DNA of 25,658 nt from an uncultured Prevotella sp. (GTDB lineage: Bacteria; Bacteroidota; Bacteroidia; Bacteroidales; Bacteroidaceae): contig URER01000038.1 in assembly GCA_900547005.1 (NCBI GenBank), forward strand, positions 1 through 25,658, read 5' to 3'. Under the pieces are notes generated by a model. The model did not search any database. It had not been told where the DNA came from and worked only from the letters and a program-made list of their open reading frames with translations. This document shows positions 15,120 to 23,482 of this stretch, piece by piece. The translations under genes and the position numbers were made by a program. Each line of letters opens with the position of its first letter. The first letter of the stretch is position 1.

Positions 15120-15170
15120 GTGGGATGGCCCGTGATAGGGTATGGCAGTAATATAAATATGAATTAATGT

Positions 15171-16244
15171 ATGGCGGACGAAACAGTCATAACAGATAAT
15201 ATAGAAGACATAGACGACGAAGAGCAACAGTTGTACGAGCATTTTCGTGTGGTTGTAGACAAAGGACAAGACCCTGTCCGCATAGACAAGTTCTTGTTCG
15301 AGCATCTGCAACATTCCAGCAGAAACAGGATACAGAAGGCTGCCGAGGCCGGATTCATACACGTAAATGACCATCCGGTAAAGAGCAATTATAAGGTTCG
15401 GCCGGACGATGTCGTAACTTTGATGCTCGACCGTCCACGACATGACACGACAATCGAGCCTGAAGACATACCGCTCGACGTCGTTTATGAGGATGACGAT
15501 GTTATGGTGATAAACAAACCGGCAGGTCTTGTGGTGCATCCCGGTGTGGGAAACTTCCACGGAACGTTGGTGAACGCCATAGCATGGCATTTGCGTAATC
15601 TTCCATCTTACGACCCGAATGACCCCGAAGTGGGTTTGGTTCATCGCATAGACAAGGACACCAGCGGTCTGCTTGTAATTGCGAAGACGGCCGAAGCAAA
15701 GACAAATCTCGGCGTGCAGTTCTTCAACAAGACCACGCACAGAAGCTATAACGCACTCGTTTGGGGCAATTTCGTCGAGGATGAAGGGCGCATAGAGGGC
15801 AACATAGCGCGCGATCCTAAAGACCGTTTGCGTATGACGGTATTCCCGCCTGACTCCGAGATAGGTAAGCCCGCTGTAACTCATTACCGCGTTATAGAGC
15901 GCTTCGGTTATGTTACGTTGGTTGAATGTATCTTGGAAACAGGGCGGACACATCAGATTCGTACCCACATGAAACATATCGGACACCCGATGTTCGCTGA
16001 CGAGAGATACGGAGGAATGGAGATTATACGTGGAAACCGCAGCAGCACATACAAGGCTTTCATCCAGAATTGCTTTAAGGTGTGCGGCCGTCAGGCTCTG
16101 CACGCGCGCACTCTCGGCTTCGTTCATCCCAAGACAAGGAAGCAGATGGATTTCACTTCGGAACTTCCGGAGGACTTGCAGAAGCTGATTGAGCGATGGC
16201 GCGTATATATGAAAGGCACGACAAATGACACTTTTGCAAATTAA
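15171..16244 (+). CDS. rluD: RluA-family 23S rRNA pseudouridine synthase, RluD type
   Basis: A 357-residue enzyme. An acidic N-terminal leader (1-22) precedes an S4 RNA-binding domain (about 35-90, with RIDKFLFEHLQHSSRNRIQK). The RluA-type catalytic domain contains HRIDKDTSGLLVIAKT, with catalytic Asp161. ETGRTHQIRTHMKHIGHPMF, further on, is the second family signature. The usual target of RluD is helix 69 of 23S rRNA, but RluA, RluC and RluD types are hard to separate by eye. It lies 51 bp after the PASTA gene, probably in the same operon. Confidence 0.93.
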   Translation: MADETVITDNIEDIDDEEQQLYEHFRVVVDKGQDPVRIDKFLFEHLQHSSRNRIQKAAEAGFIHVNDHPVKSNYKVRPDDVVTLMLDRPRHDTTIEPEDIPLDVVYEDDDVMVINKPAGLVVHPGVGNFHGTLVNAIAWHLRNLPSYDPNDPEVGLVHRIDKDTSGLLVIAKTAEAKTNLGVQFFNKTTHRSYNALVWGNFVEDEGRIEGNIARDPKDRLRMTVFPPDSEIGKPAVTHYRVIERFGYVTLVECILETGRTHQIRTHMKHIGHPMFADERYGGMEIIRGNRSSTYKAFIQNCFKVCGRQALHARTLGFVHPKTRKQMDFTSELPEDLQKLIERWRVYMKGTTNDTFAN

Positions 16245-16319
16245 TCACGTTATATATAATATATAAGGTATGACCGGGTGCGGCTCACCGTGCCTTAGGT
16301 TGAAAAACAAAATAGAACT

Positions 16320-17321
16320 ATGAAGAATCTGAAAAGAACCATAGCCATCGTTTGCGGTGGCGACTCCTCGGAGCATGATGTATCAATGCGCTCCGCACAA
16401 GGCCTGTATTCATTTTTCGATAAAGAACGCTATGATGTCTATATCGTAGACGTTAAGGATACAGATTGGCACGTAAACTTCGACAACGGAGAGATTGCTA
16501 AAATCGACCGGAACGACTTTTCATTCATGAAAGATGGCAAGGCGGTGATGTTCGACTATGCCTATATCACCATCCACGGTACTCCGGGCGAGAACGGACT
16601 GATGCAAGGCTATTTCGACCTTATCAAACTGCCGTATTCAACAAGCAATGTTCTCGTTGAGGCTTTGACTTTCGATAAGTTTGTCCTGAACAATTATCTG
16701 CGCGGCTTTGGCGTGAATGTGGCGCCAAGTATGCTCGTCAGACGTGGCGAAGAAGACCAGATAGATGAGGAAAAACTCATGAAAGAAATCGGAATGCCGT
16801 GTTTTGTGAAGCCTGCGGCAGACGGAAGCAGCTTCGGGGTGTCTAAAGTGAAGAACCTCGACCAACTGGCTCCGGCCTTGCGTATGGCTTTCATGGAGAG
16901 CGACGAGGTGATGATAGAGGGCTTTATGGATGGAACGGAGATTTCTATCGGTGTCTATAAAACCCGTGAAAAGTCGGTTGTGTTCCCGGCAACAGAGGTC
17001 GTTACGAATAACGAGTTCTTCGATTACGATGCGAAATACAACGGACAGGTGCAGGAGATAACGCCGGCGCGTCTCAATCCCGACACCGCCAAGCGTGTGG
17101 CTGAGGAGACAAGCCGCATCTACGACATCCTGCGTGCGAACGGAATCATACGTATCGACTACATCATACAGAAGGAATCTGACGGCAGCGACAAGATAAT
17201 GATGCTTGAGATAAATACCACTCCGGGCATGACCGCTACCAGTTTCATACCACAACAGGTGCGTGCGGCAGGCCTCGACATAAAGGATGTGCTGACAGAC
17301 ATCGTGGAAAACCAATTCTAA
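16320..17321 (+). CDS. ddl: D-alanine--D-alanine ligase
   Basis: A 333-residue ATP-grasp enzyme that joins two D-Ala for peptidoglycan precursors. The N-terminus has IAIVCGGDSSEHDVSMRSAQ, followed by TIHGTPGENGLMQGYFDLIK. The central ATP-grasp part has PCFVKPAADGSSFGVSKV and VMIEGFMDGTEISIGVY. The metal-binding C-terminus reads MLEINTTPGMTATSFIPQQ. Length is normal. It lies 75 bp after rluD and 38 bp before the acyltransferase gene. Confidence 0.96.
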   Translation: MKNLKRTIAIVCGGDSSEHDVSMRSAQGLYSFFDKERYDVYIVDVKDTDWHVNFDNGEIAKIDRNDFSFMKDGKAVMFDYAYITIHGTPGENGLMQGYFDLIKLPYSTSNVLVEALTFDKFVLNNYLRGFGVNVAPSMLVRRGEEDQIDEEKLMKEIGMPCFVKPAADGSSFGVSKVKNLDQLAPALRMAFMESDEVMIEGFMDGTEISIGVYKTREKSVVFPATEVVTNNEFFDYDAKYNGQVQEITPARLNPDTAKRVAEETSRIYDILRANGIIRIDYIIQKESDGSDKIMMLEINTTPGMTATSFIPQQVRAAGLDIKDVLTDIVENQF

Positions 17322-17359
17322 ACAGCCCAAGTCTAATTCTTTGAGAACATTAGAAAAAT

Positions 17360-18511
17360 ATGAATCAGGATTTTGACTCAATACGGCCGTATGCTCCCGA
17401 GGAGTTGCCGGAGGTTTTCGACAGGCTCATAGCCGAAGAACAGTTTCGCAAGGTGGTGGAGTTTATCTTCCCCGATGTACCTTTTGAGGCCCTCGCCGCG
17501 AAGATGCGTGCCTGCAAAACCAGCCTCGATTTCCAGAAGGCGTTTTGCTATCCCTTCCTCGAAGGGTTGCTGTCGAAGGCCAGTCATGGCTGTGACTTCG
17601 ATGCTTCGGCGATAGACAACACCGGCAGATACACTTTTATAAGCAACCATCGCGACATCGTTCTCGACGCCGCTCTGCTCAGCAAACTGCTCATCGATGC
17701 CGGTTTCACTACTACTTGCGAGATAGCCATCGGCGACAACCTGCTGTCTCTGCCGTGGGTGAAGACCCTTGTACGTGTCAATAAGTCGTTCATCGTGGAG
17801 CGAAGTCTGCAACCCCGCCAGATGCTTATGGCCAGCAAGCGGCTTTCGGAATATATGCACTACGCCATTTCCGGCAAGAACGAAAATATATGGATAGCCC
17901 AGCGCGAAGGCCGTGCCAAAGATTCCGACGACCGCACACAGCCCGCCATACTCAAGATGATGGCTATGGGTGGCGAGGGCTCGGCCGTTGAAAGACTTCT
18001 GCAACTGCATCTCGCGCCCCTCACGATATCCTACGAGTTCGACCCCTGCGACTATCTGAAAGCCGCCGAGTTCCAGTTGAAGCGTGATGTTGAAGGTTGG
18101 AAGAAGTCGGCGCAGGACGATATAAATAGTATGCGCACGGGAATCATGGGCTTCAAAGGCCGCATCCACTATCACAGCGCGCCCTGCATCGATTCCTGGC
18201 TGCTCTCTCTCGACAAGGAAATGCCTAAGACTGAGATGTTCGACACAGTGGCAGAGCATATCGACCGGCTGATACATTCCAACTATCGCCTTTATCCCGG
18301 CAACTATATCGCTGCCGAAATGCTTGGCGACGGCGATATGAGCGCACACTATACAGCCGAAGACCGAGCCTTCTTCGAGGGGTATGTCAAGAGCCAGTTG
18401 GCCAAGATTGATATACCAAACAAAGACGAAGACTTCCTGCGTGAGCGCATACTGACCATGTATGCCAATCCTTTAAGAAATAAAATCCGTGTAACTGGGA
18501 TAGCAGAATGA
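17360..18511 (+). CDS. Lysophospholipid-type acyltransferase family protein
   Basis: A 383-residue protein. The catalytic block reads YTFISNHRDIVLDAALL with His97 and Asp103, which is an H-x5-D spacing rather than the usual H-x4-D of glycerol-phosphate acyltransferases. WIAQREGRAKDSDD matches the second block (EGR.) that binds the phosphate. It probably acylates a glycerol-phosphate or lysophospholipid at the membrane face; it has no clear transmembrane helix. The substrate is not assignable. It closes the PASTA-rluD-ddl group, and its stop codon lies within the loop of the terminator. Confidence 0.75.
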   Translation: MNQDFDSIRPYAPEELPEVFDRLIAEEQFRKVVEFIFPDVPFEALAAKMRACKTSLDFQKAFCYPFLEGLLSKASHGCDFDASAIDNTGRYTFISNHRDIVLDAALLSKLLIDAGFTTTCEIAIGDNLLSLPWVKTLVRVNKSFIVERSLQPRQMLMASKRLSEYMHYAISGKNENIWIAQREGRAKDSDDRTQPAILKMMAMGGEGSAVERLLQLHLAPLTISYEFDPCDYLKAAEFQLKRDVEGWKKSAQDDINSMRTGIMGFKGRIHYHSAPCIDSWLLSLDKEMPKTEMFDTVAEHIDRLIHSNYRLYPGNYIAAEMLGDGDMSAHYTAEDRAFFEGYVKSQLAKIDIPNKDEDFLRERILTMYANPLRNKIRVTGIAE

Positions 18512-18527
18512 TGCTATCCCATTTTTT
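18496..18527 (+). terminator. Terminator overlapping the acyltransferase stop codon
   Basis: Stem TGGGATAGCA (18496-18505) / TGCTATCCCA (18512-18521), with a six-base loop GAATGA that contains the TGA stop, then six T residues. Confidence 0.9.
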
Positions 18528-18529
18528 AT

Positions 18530-18549
18530 CCTGCATTAAATAATGCAGG
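18530..18549. other. Short perfect hairpin at the end of the threonine aldolase gene
   Basis: CCTGCATTA-AA-TAATGCAGG, a perfect 9-bp stem directly next to the minus-strand stop codon. No T-tract follows it on the minus strand, so it may protect a 3' end rather than terminate. Confidence 0.5.
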
Positions 18550-19584
18550 TTATAGTCCGTTCAATATCCTTTCCAGTTCGTTCAGTTCCTTTTCCGTCGT
18601 AGCCCAGCTCGTAACGAAGCGGCAGACGGTGTGGCTCTCATCATATTTGCCCCAGTGGGTGAATATCACTTCCTTTTCGAGACGCGCCACTTCCTCGTTT
18701 TTCAATATTATAAACTGTTGGTTTGTAGGCGAATCTATAAAGAACTTATACCCTTTTTCCTCAAACATTTTCTTCATTCTCATCGCCATCTCGTTGGCAT
18801 GATGCGCGATTTCAAAGTACAGATTGTCTGTGAACAGAGCCTCAAACTGCAACCCTAACATCCTGCCTTTTGCCACGAGCGCACCATGTTGCTTTATGAT
18901 ATTGAAGAGATGCGGATGCGCATTGTTGTGAGTGAACACCACAGCCTCGCCGCACAGCGCGCCGATTTTTGTTCCCCCGATATAGAAAATGTCGCAGTGC
19001 TTCGCTAAATAGGGCAGCGTGATGTCGTTGCCGTCCGCTGTCAGACCGTAACCCAGTCGCGCCCCGTCCACATACAGCGGTAAGTCATACTTCCGGCACA
19101 CCTTATATATATTGTCGAGTTCCTCCGCCGAGTACAGTGTGCCATACTCCGTCGGGAATGTGATATACACCATTCCCGGATACACCGAGTGCGACGCGTT
19201 GCCGTCGTGCAGGAAATTATCTAAATAACGGTCCAGCGTCTCCGCCTCCATCTTGCCGTCCTTCTCCTCAATGGTAATGACCTTATGCTCCGTAAACTCA
19301 ATCGCTCCAGCCTCGTGTGTGTTTATGTGTCCCGTGTTCACACACACTACGCCCTCATACGTATGCAGTACAGAGTCGATAATCGTCGCATTTGTCTGCG
19401 TTCCCCCCACCAAAAACCACACTTGTGCGTCCGGGGTCTCGCAGCATTCCTTTATCTTTTCCTTTGCGCTGTCGCAGAACCTGTCGAATCCGTAGCACAG
19501 CGTTGTTTCGTCATTCGTTTCAGTAAGTCTCTGCAACACCTTCGGGTGTGCTCCGTTGTTGTAGTCGCATTCAAATGAAATCAT
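18550..19584 (-). CDS. ltaE: Low-specificity L-threonine aldolase / beta-eliminating-lyase family
   Basis: A 344-residue fold-type I PLP enzyme that cleaves threonine or allo-threonine to glycine and acetaldehyde. It starts MISFECDYNNGAHPKVLQ. LVGGTQTNATII (58-69) lies in the cofactor region, YVDGARLGYG contains Asp173 that holds the PLP ring nitrogen, and GGTKIGAL contains the Schiff-base Lys206. The length is typical. An alternative is another member of the beta-eliminating-lyase family such as phenylserine aldolase. The region upstream carries a 66-bp tandem repeat with promoter-like boxes. Confidence 0.9.
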   Translation of the reverse strand: MISFECDYNNGAHPKVLQRLTETNDETTLCYGFDRFCDSAKEKIKECCETPDAQVWFLVGGTQTNATIIDSVLHTYEGVVCVNTGHINTHEAGAIEFTEHKVITIEEKDGKMEAETLDRYLDNFLHDGNASHSVYPGMVYITFPTEYGTLYSAEELDNIYKVCRKYDLPLYVDGARLGYGLTADGNDITLPYLAKHCDIFYIGGTKIGALCGEAVVFTHNNAHPHLFNIIKQHGALVAKGRMLGLQFEALFTDNLYFEIAHHANEMAMRMKKMFEEKGYKFFIDSPTNQQFIILKNEEVARLEKEVIFTHWGKYDESHTVCRFVTSWATTEKELNELERILNGL

Positions 19585-19651
19585 AATGCTTCATATTTTA
19601 TTTTATATATTTTCAGTGTCAAAGCCCTTTCTTTAAGAGCCGTACAGCGTT

Positions 19652-19809
19652 GTGTAGCTTAACTTATGCAAAGTTAATGCAAATGAGTACAAAGAGAGTT
19701 TACTCTCAATTTGTCGAGTGTAGCTTAACTTATGCAAAGTTAATGCAAATGAGTACAAAGAGAGTTTACTCTCAATTTGTCGAGTGCAGTTTAACTTATG
19801 CAAAGGTAA
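19652..19809 (-). repeat. 66-bp tandem repeat (2.4 copies) carrying -7 boxes toward the threonine aldolase gene
   Basis: Units start at 19652, 19718 and 19784; the first two are nearly identical and the third is partial. Each contains TTAACTT-ATGCA-AAGTTAA, a 7-bp dyad. The first two also contain GAGAGTTTACTCTC. On the minus strand each unit has a TAnnTTTG box: TAACTTTG (19676-19669 and 19742-19735) and TACCTTTG (19808-19801). The -33 boxes are not clear. The open frame across the repeat (22-residue period, KLSLYSFALTLHKL) is most likely incidental. Nothing else is seen in the 19585-19930 gap apart from the GNAT promoter. Confidence 0.75.
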
Positions 19810-19902
19810 TAAAAAAGGTTTAACATTGATATTCTTCTGCAAAAATTGTAATGTCATGCATTAAAAATGGGCATCATAGGATATAGATACCATGAAAAGT
19901 CG

Positions 19903-19910
19903 TATATTTG
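19903..19910 (+). promoter_or_regulatory. -7 box for the GNAT gene
   Basis: TATATTTG, fitting TAnnTTTG, about 20 bp before ATG 19931. It lies inside the longer open frame that begins at 19892, arguing against that earlier start. Confidence 0.5.
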
Positions 19911-19930
19911 TTGCTAAAAACAATATAGCT

Positions 19931-20467
19931 ATGATAACAATTCAGCGGATAACAGATACAGACAGTGCGGAATATCGCTTTATGGAAGGCCTGATGACGC
20001 AGGCTTTCCCGCGCGAGGAATACCGCGAACCGGAGGAACTGAGGGCGTTTACGGAGAAGAACCGGATGTTTTATAATAATCTCGTGTGCGATGAAGGACG
20101 GCCGGTGGGACTGTTCACGTATTGGGATTTCGGTACGTTCCATTATGTGGAACACTTCGCCATAGCGCCGGAGATGCGCAACCGGGGATATGGAAAGCTG
20201 GTGCTCGATGCGGTGAAGGCTATGGTTAAGACGTCGCTGGTACTCGAAGTGGAGTTGCCCGAGGATGATATTGCGCGCCGCCGCATCGGTTTCTATGAGC
20301 GTTGTGGCTTCATACTGTGGGAGAGTGACTATCGGCAGCCGCCTTATCGCAAGGGCGATGACTTCCTGCCGTTGCGCCTGATGGTTTGCGGCGAACTCGA
20401 TGAGGCTGCCAGCTTCGATACTGTGAGGCGCAAGATATATGAGAACGTCTACGGTTGCGACGAATAA
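19931..20467 (+). CDS. GNAT family N-acetyltransferase
   Basis: A 178-residue acyl-CoA-dependent acetyltransferase. Beta-strand four with HYVEHFAIAPEMRNRGYGKL (71-90) carries the acetyl-CoA pyrophosphate loop RNRGYG. RRIGFYERCGFILWES is the C-terminal motif B region. The start MITIQRITDT is supported by the -7 box 20 bp upstream. The substrate is unknown; amino acids, small amines and protein N-termini are all possible. It is followed after 151 bp by the flippase gene; cotranscription is possible but a GC-rich dyad lies between. Confidence 0.85.
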   Translation: MITIQRITDTDSAEYRFMEGLMTQAFPREEYREPEELRAFTEKNRMFYNNLVCDEGRPVGLFTYWDFGTFHYVEHFAIAPEMRNRGYGKLVLDAVKAMVKTSLVLEVELPEDDIARRRIGFYERCGFILWESDYRQPPYRKGDDFLPLRLMVCGELDEAASFDTVRRKIYENVYGCDE

Positions 20468-20474
20468 CGTTTGG

Positions 20475-20500
20475 CTCCCCTTAGTCCCCCAAGGGGGGAG
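20475..20500. repeat. G/C-rich dyad between GNAT and flippase genes
   Basis: CTCCCCTT (20475-20482) and AAGGGGGGAG (20491-20500) around AGTCCCCC. The sequence looks like an interspersed intergenic repeat seen in Bacteroidetes, or a weak terminator without a T-tract. Confidence 0.45.
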
Positions 20501-20618
20501 ACCGGATTATACAGATGGCGCAGTAAGCGATTTTTACTATTAACTACTCAAAGCGTTTTCTTGCGATAGTCTTTTGCCAGAATGTAATAAAACCGTATGC
20601 TATCCGTTAATTAAAAGG

Positions 20619-22103
20619 ATGAACGACGAAGAATCGAGAAAAGGCTACGGACACGTACTGAAATATACCGGAATATTCGGCGGGGTGCAAGGGCTGAATA
20701 TTCTGATTGGGCTTGTGCGCAACAAGCTCGTGGCCGTCATTCTCGGTCCGGCAGGTATGGGACTCGCGTCGCTGTTCAACACTACGGTCAATTTCATTTC
20801 GCAGGCTACGAATCTCGGCTTGCCGGTAAGCGCGGTGAAGCATCTCTCGGAAGTGGCGGACAGTGGAGATACCGGCCTCATAAACCATCAGATTCGCATC
20901 ATCCGGGCGTGGGCTTTGCTCACCGCAGTCATAGGAATGCTCGTTTGCGTCGTTGCCGGACCGATACTCAGTAGCAGCGCTTTCTCGTGGGGCGACCACA
21001 CGCTGCACTTCGTTCTGCTCGCTCCCGCCGTCGGCCTGCTCGCCATTACCGGTGGCGAAACGGCCATTCTGAAAGCCACCCGCCGACTGCGCCAGTTGGC
21101 CGTAATCCAAGTCTGCGCGGTTCTTGCATCCCTTTTAATTTCCGTTCCTATTTATTCCTTTTTCGGTCAGCCGGGCATCGTACCCGTCATCGTGCTTATG
21201 GCCTTGACAACGATGTTGCTCACGATATTCTATTCCTTCCGGTACTATCCACTCCAGATACGCTGTTCGCGCGGTCTTCTTGGCGAAGGTATGCAGATGG
21301 TGCGCCTCGGACTGGCTTTTGTCTTTGGCGGAATCATAACCAGCGGTTCCGAAATCCTCACCCGCTCGTTCCTCAATGTATATGGAACGCTCGACGAAGT
21401 GGGCCTTTATAATGCCGGTTATATACTCATCATTACCTTAGCCGGAATTGCTGCCTCGGCTATGGAGGCCGATTATTTCCCCCGGCTTTCGGCTGTCAAT
21501 ACCGACAGACAGGCCGTGAACACCACCGTCAACCAACAGATTGAAGTGTCTCTGCTTCTGCTTTCGCCCATGCTCGTACTCTTTATCGTAGGCTTGCCCA
21601 TACTCCTCCCATTGCTGTATAGCAGCAGGTTCATGCCCGTTGTGGCCATGACACAGGTGGCGGCGTTCTCGATATATCTGAAAGTCATCACCACCCCGAT
21701 GGAATACATCACCCTTGCCAAAGGCCATTCCGTGGCGTTTGTCGTTCTCGATGCCGTTTTCGTCATCGGCCAAGTGGCGCTTATAATGTTTTGCTATCAC
21801 TCTTGGGGACTCTTTGGGGCAGGTGTCGCCCTGTCGTTGTCCTACGTTGCCGAGCTTATCGTGATACTCCTTTATGCCGGTTTGCGCTATCGCTATTTCC
21901 TTTCCTCGCGCGTCTGCCTTTATGCTATGGTGCAGTTGCCCCTCGGCATATCCGCCTATGTCCTCACGCTCTGTGCTTACGGCTGGCTCTATTGGCTTCT
22001 CGGCACAGCCATCTTCCTGTTCAGCGCCGCCTTCTCCTTATATATATTATATCAGAAAACATCACTTTGGAACAAGCTGAAGCAACGTTTCCTACACCGA
22101 TAA
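20619..22103 (+). CDS. Wzx-like polysaccharide flippase (MVF superfamily)
   Basis: A 494-residue integral membrane protein with about 12-14 hydrophobic helices. The N-terminal part reads VLKYTGIFGGVQGLNILIGL and VRNKLVAVILGPAGMGLASL, as in O-antigen/teichuronic-type flippases that move lipid-linked oligosaccharides across the inner membrane. The open frame reaches back to a TTG at 20574, but ATG 20619 (MNDEESRKGYGHVL) is the likely start, with AAAAGG just before it. An acyltransferase-3 gene follows 106 bp on, consistent with surface-glycan work. No other glycan-cluster genes are nearby. The exact substrate is unknown. Confidence 0.85.
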   Translation: MNDEESRKGYGHVLKYTGIFGGVQGLNILIGLVRNKLVAVILGPAGMGLASLFNTTVNFISQATNLGLPVSAVKHLSEVADSGDTGLINHQIRIIRAWALLTAVIGMLVCVVAGPILSSSAFSWGDHTLHFVLLAPAVGLLAITGGETAILKATRRLRQLAVIQVCAVLASLLISVPIYSFFGQPGIVPVIVLMALTTMLLTIFYSFRYYPLQIRCSRGLLGEGMQMVRLGLAFVFGGIITSGSEILTRSFLNVYGTLDEVGLYNAGYILIITLAGIAASAMEADYFPRLSAVNTDRQAVNTTVNQQIEVSLLLLSPMLVLFIVGLPILLPLLYSSRFMPVVAMTQVAAFSIYLKVITTPMEYITLAKGHSVAFVVLDAVFVIGQVALIMFCYHSWGLFGAGVALSLSYVAELIVILLYAGLRYRYFLSSRVCLYAMVQLPLGISAYVLTLCAYGWLYWLLGTAIFLFSAAFSLYILYQKTSLWNKLKQRFLHR

Positions 22104-22209
22104 TTCGATTTTGAGAATGGAAAACAGCGTGCCTATGCAGCCTAATCTGTCATTCCTCTTTGGCTAATGTCCGAATATAATACGTCCGAAATTCCCGAAA
22201 TAAAAAAAG

Positions 22210-23271
22210 ATGAAGAAAAGAATAGAACAACTCGACTATATGAAATGCGTATTCATCCTGCTGATGATTGCGTTCCATCTCGTCTATATCGGCGACACAT
22301 ACCCATACGCTAAGCACGTGGTATATACCTTCCACATGCCCGGCTTCCTCGTTATCTCCGGCTATCTGTTCAATGTCGGCAAACCGTTGCGCCGCTTCCT
22401 GCGTTCCATCCTGTGGATATTCATCCCCTACGCCATAATGGAAAGCGGCTATGTGCTCGCTGCCTCGGTGCTGCCCATACGCGAACATATCGCCAATCTC
22501 ACCCTGCCGCTTCTGCTTTCCAAGCTCGTTCTGAATCCGCTCGGGCCGTATTGGTATCTCCACACGCTGATGGTTTGCGGACTCATGTATTATATCTCGA
22601 ATCGGTTGAGCCATGTCCTCTTCTCCCGTATCATCGGGCAAAACATATCTCAATCCTCAATACCCAATCCTCAATCCTTCCCTCTCCAATCACCAATCCT
22701 CAACCCCCAATCCTTGTTTATAAAGACATATCTCTCTCCTCTCTCCTCTCTCCTCTCTCCTCTTTTCTTCATCATTGCCGCCTGTGCCTTGCCCCATTGC
22801 GGAGTGGCCCTGTCGTTCCCCAACGCCTGCTATTTCCTTGCCGGAATGGTGCTGCGCCAATACGTGCCCGACTTCCTTTCGGCTTTTCCGAAACAGCCCT
22901 GGACCATCCTTCCGGTCATACTGATAGCCTGTGTTCCCGCGTGGCTCGACAAGTCGCATCCTGCCGGCATCCTGATGGTCTATTTCGTTATGAGCTTCCT
23001 CATGTATCTCTGTCGCCACACGCCTCGCCGTGTGCTCATCGTGATGACATTCATCGGGCGCAACACCCTGCCCCTGCTTCTTTTCTCCCCACTGTTCACC
23101 ATCCTTGCAAAGCTCTATCAGCCCCATCTCCTCCGCCTTGAACCGAGCGGTGCACTCTTCCTCCTTGTCTCCGTATTCATCGCCACAGCCGGCAGCCTCG
23201 CCATCGCGTGGGGGGCAGACAAGTTGCGGATTTCCCCCTGGTTCTTCGGACGCGAGAAGTCTATTTCGTAA
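22210..23271 (+). CDS. Acyltransferase family 3 membrane protein with a heptad-repeat insert
   Basis: A 353-residue multi-pass membrane acyltransferase, of the type that O-acetylates surface sugars. The N-terminus MKKRIEQLDYMKCVFILLMI and the AFHL with His23 (the expected catalytic His) match the family; MPGFLVISGYLF follows at 43-54. About nine or ten hydrophobic helices are visible. Residues 144-186 (QNISQSSIPNPQSFPLQ and on to LSPLSSLLSPLFF) are low in complexity and arise from 7-bp repeats in the DNA, so they look like an insertion between two helices. Loss or gain of one 7-bp unit would shift the frame. The stop is followed by the second 22-bp array. Confidence 0.83.
   Translation: MKKRIEQLDYMKCVFILLMIAFHLVYIGDTYPYAKHVVYTFHMPGFLVISGYLFNVGKPLRRFLRSILWIFIPYAIMESGYVLAASVLPIREHIANLTLPLLLSKLVLNPLGPYWYLHTLMVCGLMYYISNRLSHVLFSRIIGQNISQSSIPNPQSFPLQSPILNPQSLFIKTYLSPLSSLLSPLFFIIAACALPHCGVALSFPNACYFLAGMVLRQYVPDFLSAFPKQPWTILPVILIACVPAWLDKSHPAGILMVYFVMSFLMYLCRHTPRRVLIVMTFIGRNTLPLLLFSPLFTILAKLYQPHLLRLEPSGALFLLVSVFIATAGSLAIAWGADKLRISPWFFGREKSIS
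22651..22761 (+). repeat. Heptanucleotide repeat tracts inside the acyltransferase gene
   Basis: A degenerate tract of CAATCCT-like 7-mers runs 22651-22714, with CAATCCTCAA at 22651, 22665 and 22694. After a 19-bp spacer, four perfect CTCTCCT units occupy 22734-22761. Unit length is not a multiple of three, so slippage would change the reading frame. Confidence 0.85.
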
Positions 23272-23360
23272 GGTTTGCGCAATATCGGTAGACCGTTGAT
23301 TTTACAGATAAATAGCGGCTTGACGGCAAGAATGGTCTAAACCGTGTAGTACTAAGCCCT

Positions 23361-23482
23361 AAATACTCGAGTACTAAAGCCAAAATACTCGAGTAATCGA
23401 GCCTGAAATACTCGAGTACTACACCCAAATTACTCGAGTACTACACCCGGATTACTCGAGTACTGTATTCGGATTACTGCGA
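23361..23482. repeat. Tandem array of 22-bp units built on TACTCGAGTA palindromes
   Basis: CTCGAG cores begin at 23366, 23388, 23411, 23433 and 23455, spaced 22, 23, 22 and 22 bp. All lie in the perfect 10-bp palindrome TACTCGAGTA, with variable linkers such as ACACCC. A degenerate sixth unit (ATTACTGCGAG) follows at 23473, and an inverted partial copy (GTGTAGTACT) lies just before the array. GAGTA and TACTC of neighbouring units can also pair. The array occupies the 270-bp gap between the convergent acyltransferase and HAD genes; nothing else was recognised in that gap. Confidence 0.8.

Noticed and set aside
19633..19857. Minus-strand open frame with 22-residue repeats as a protein
   Set aside because: The 66-bp repeat is divisible by three, so an open frame is expected by chance; the frame has no domain and lies in a promoter region.
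22413..23141. Second plus-strand frame overlapping the acyltransferase gene
   Set aside because: The acyltransferase frame has the family motifs and membrane helices; the overlapping frame is Pro/Ser/Arg-rich without hydrophobic segments.
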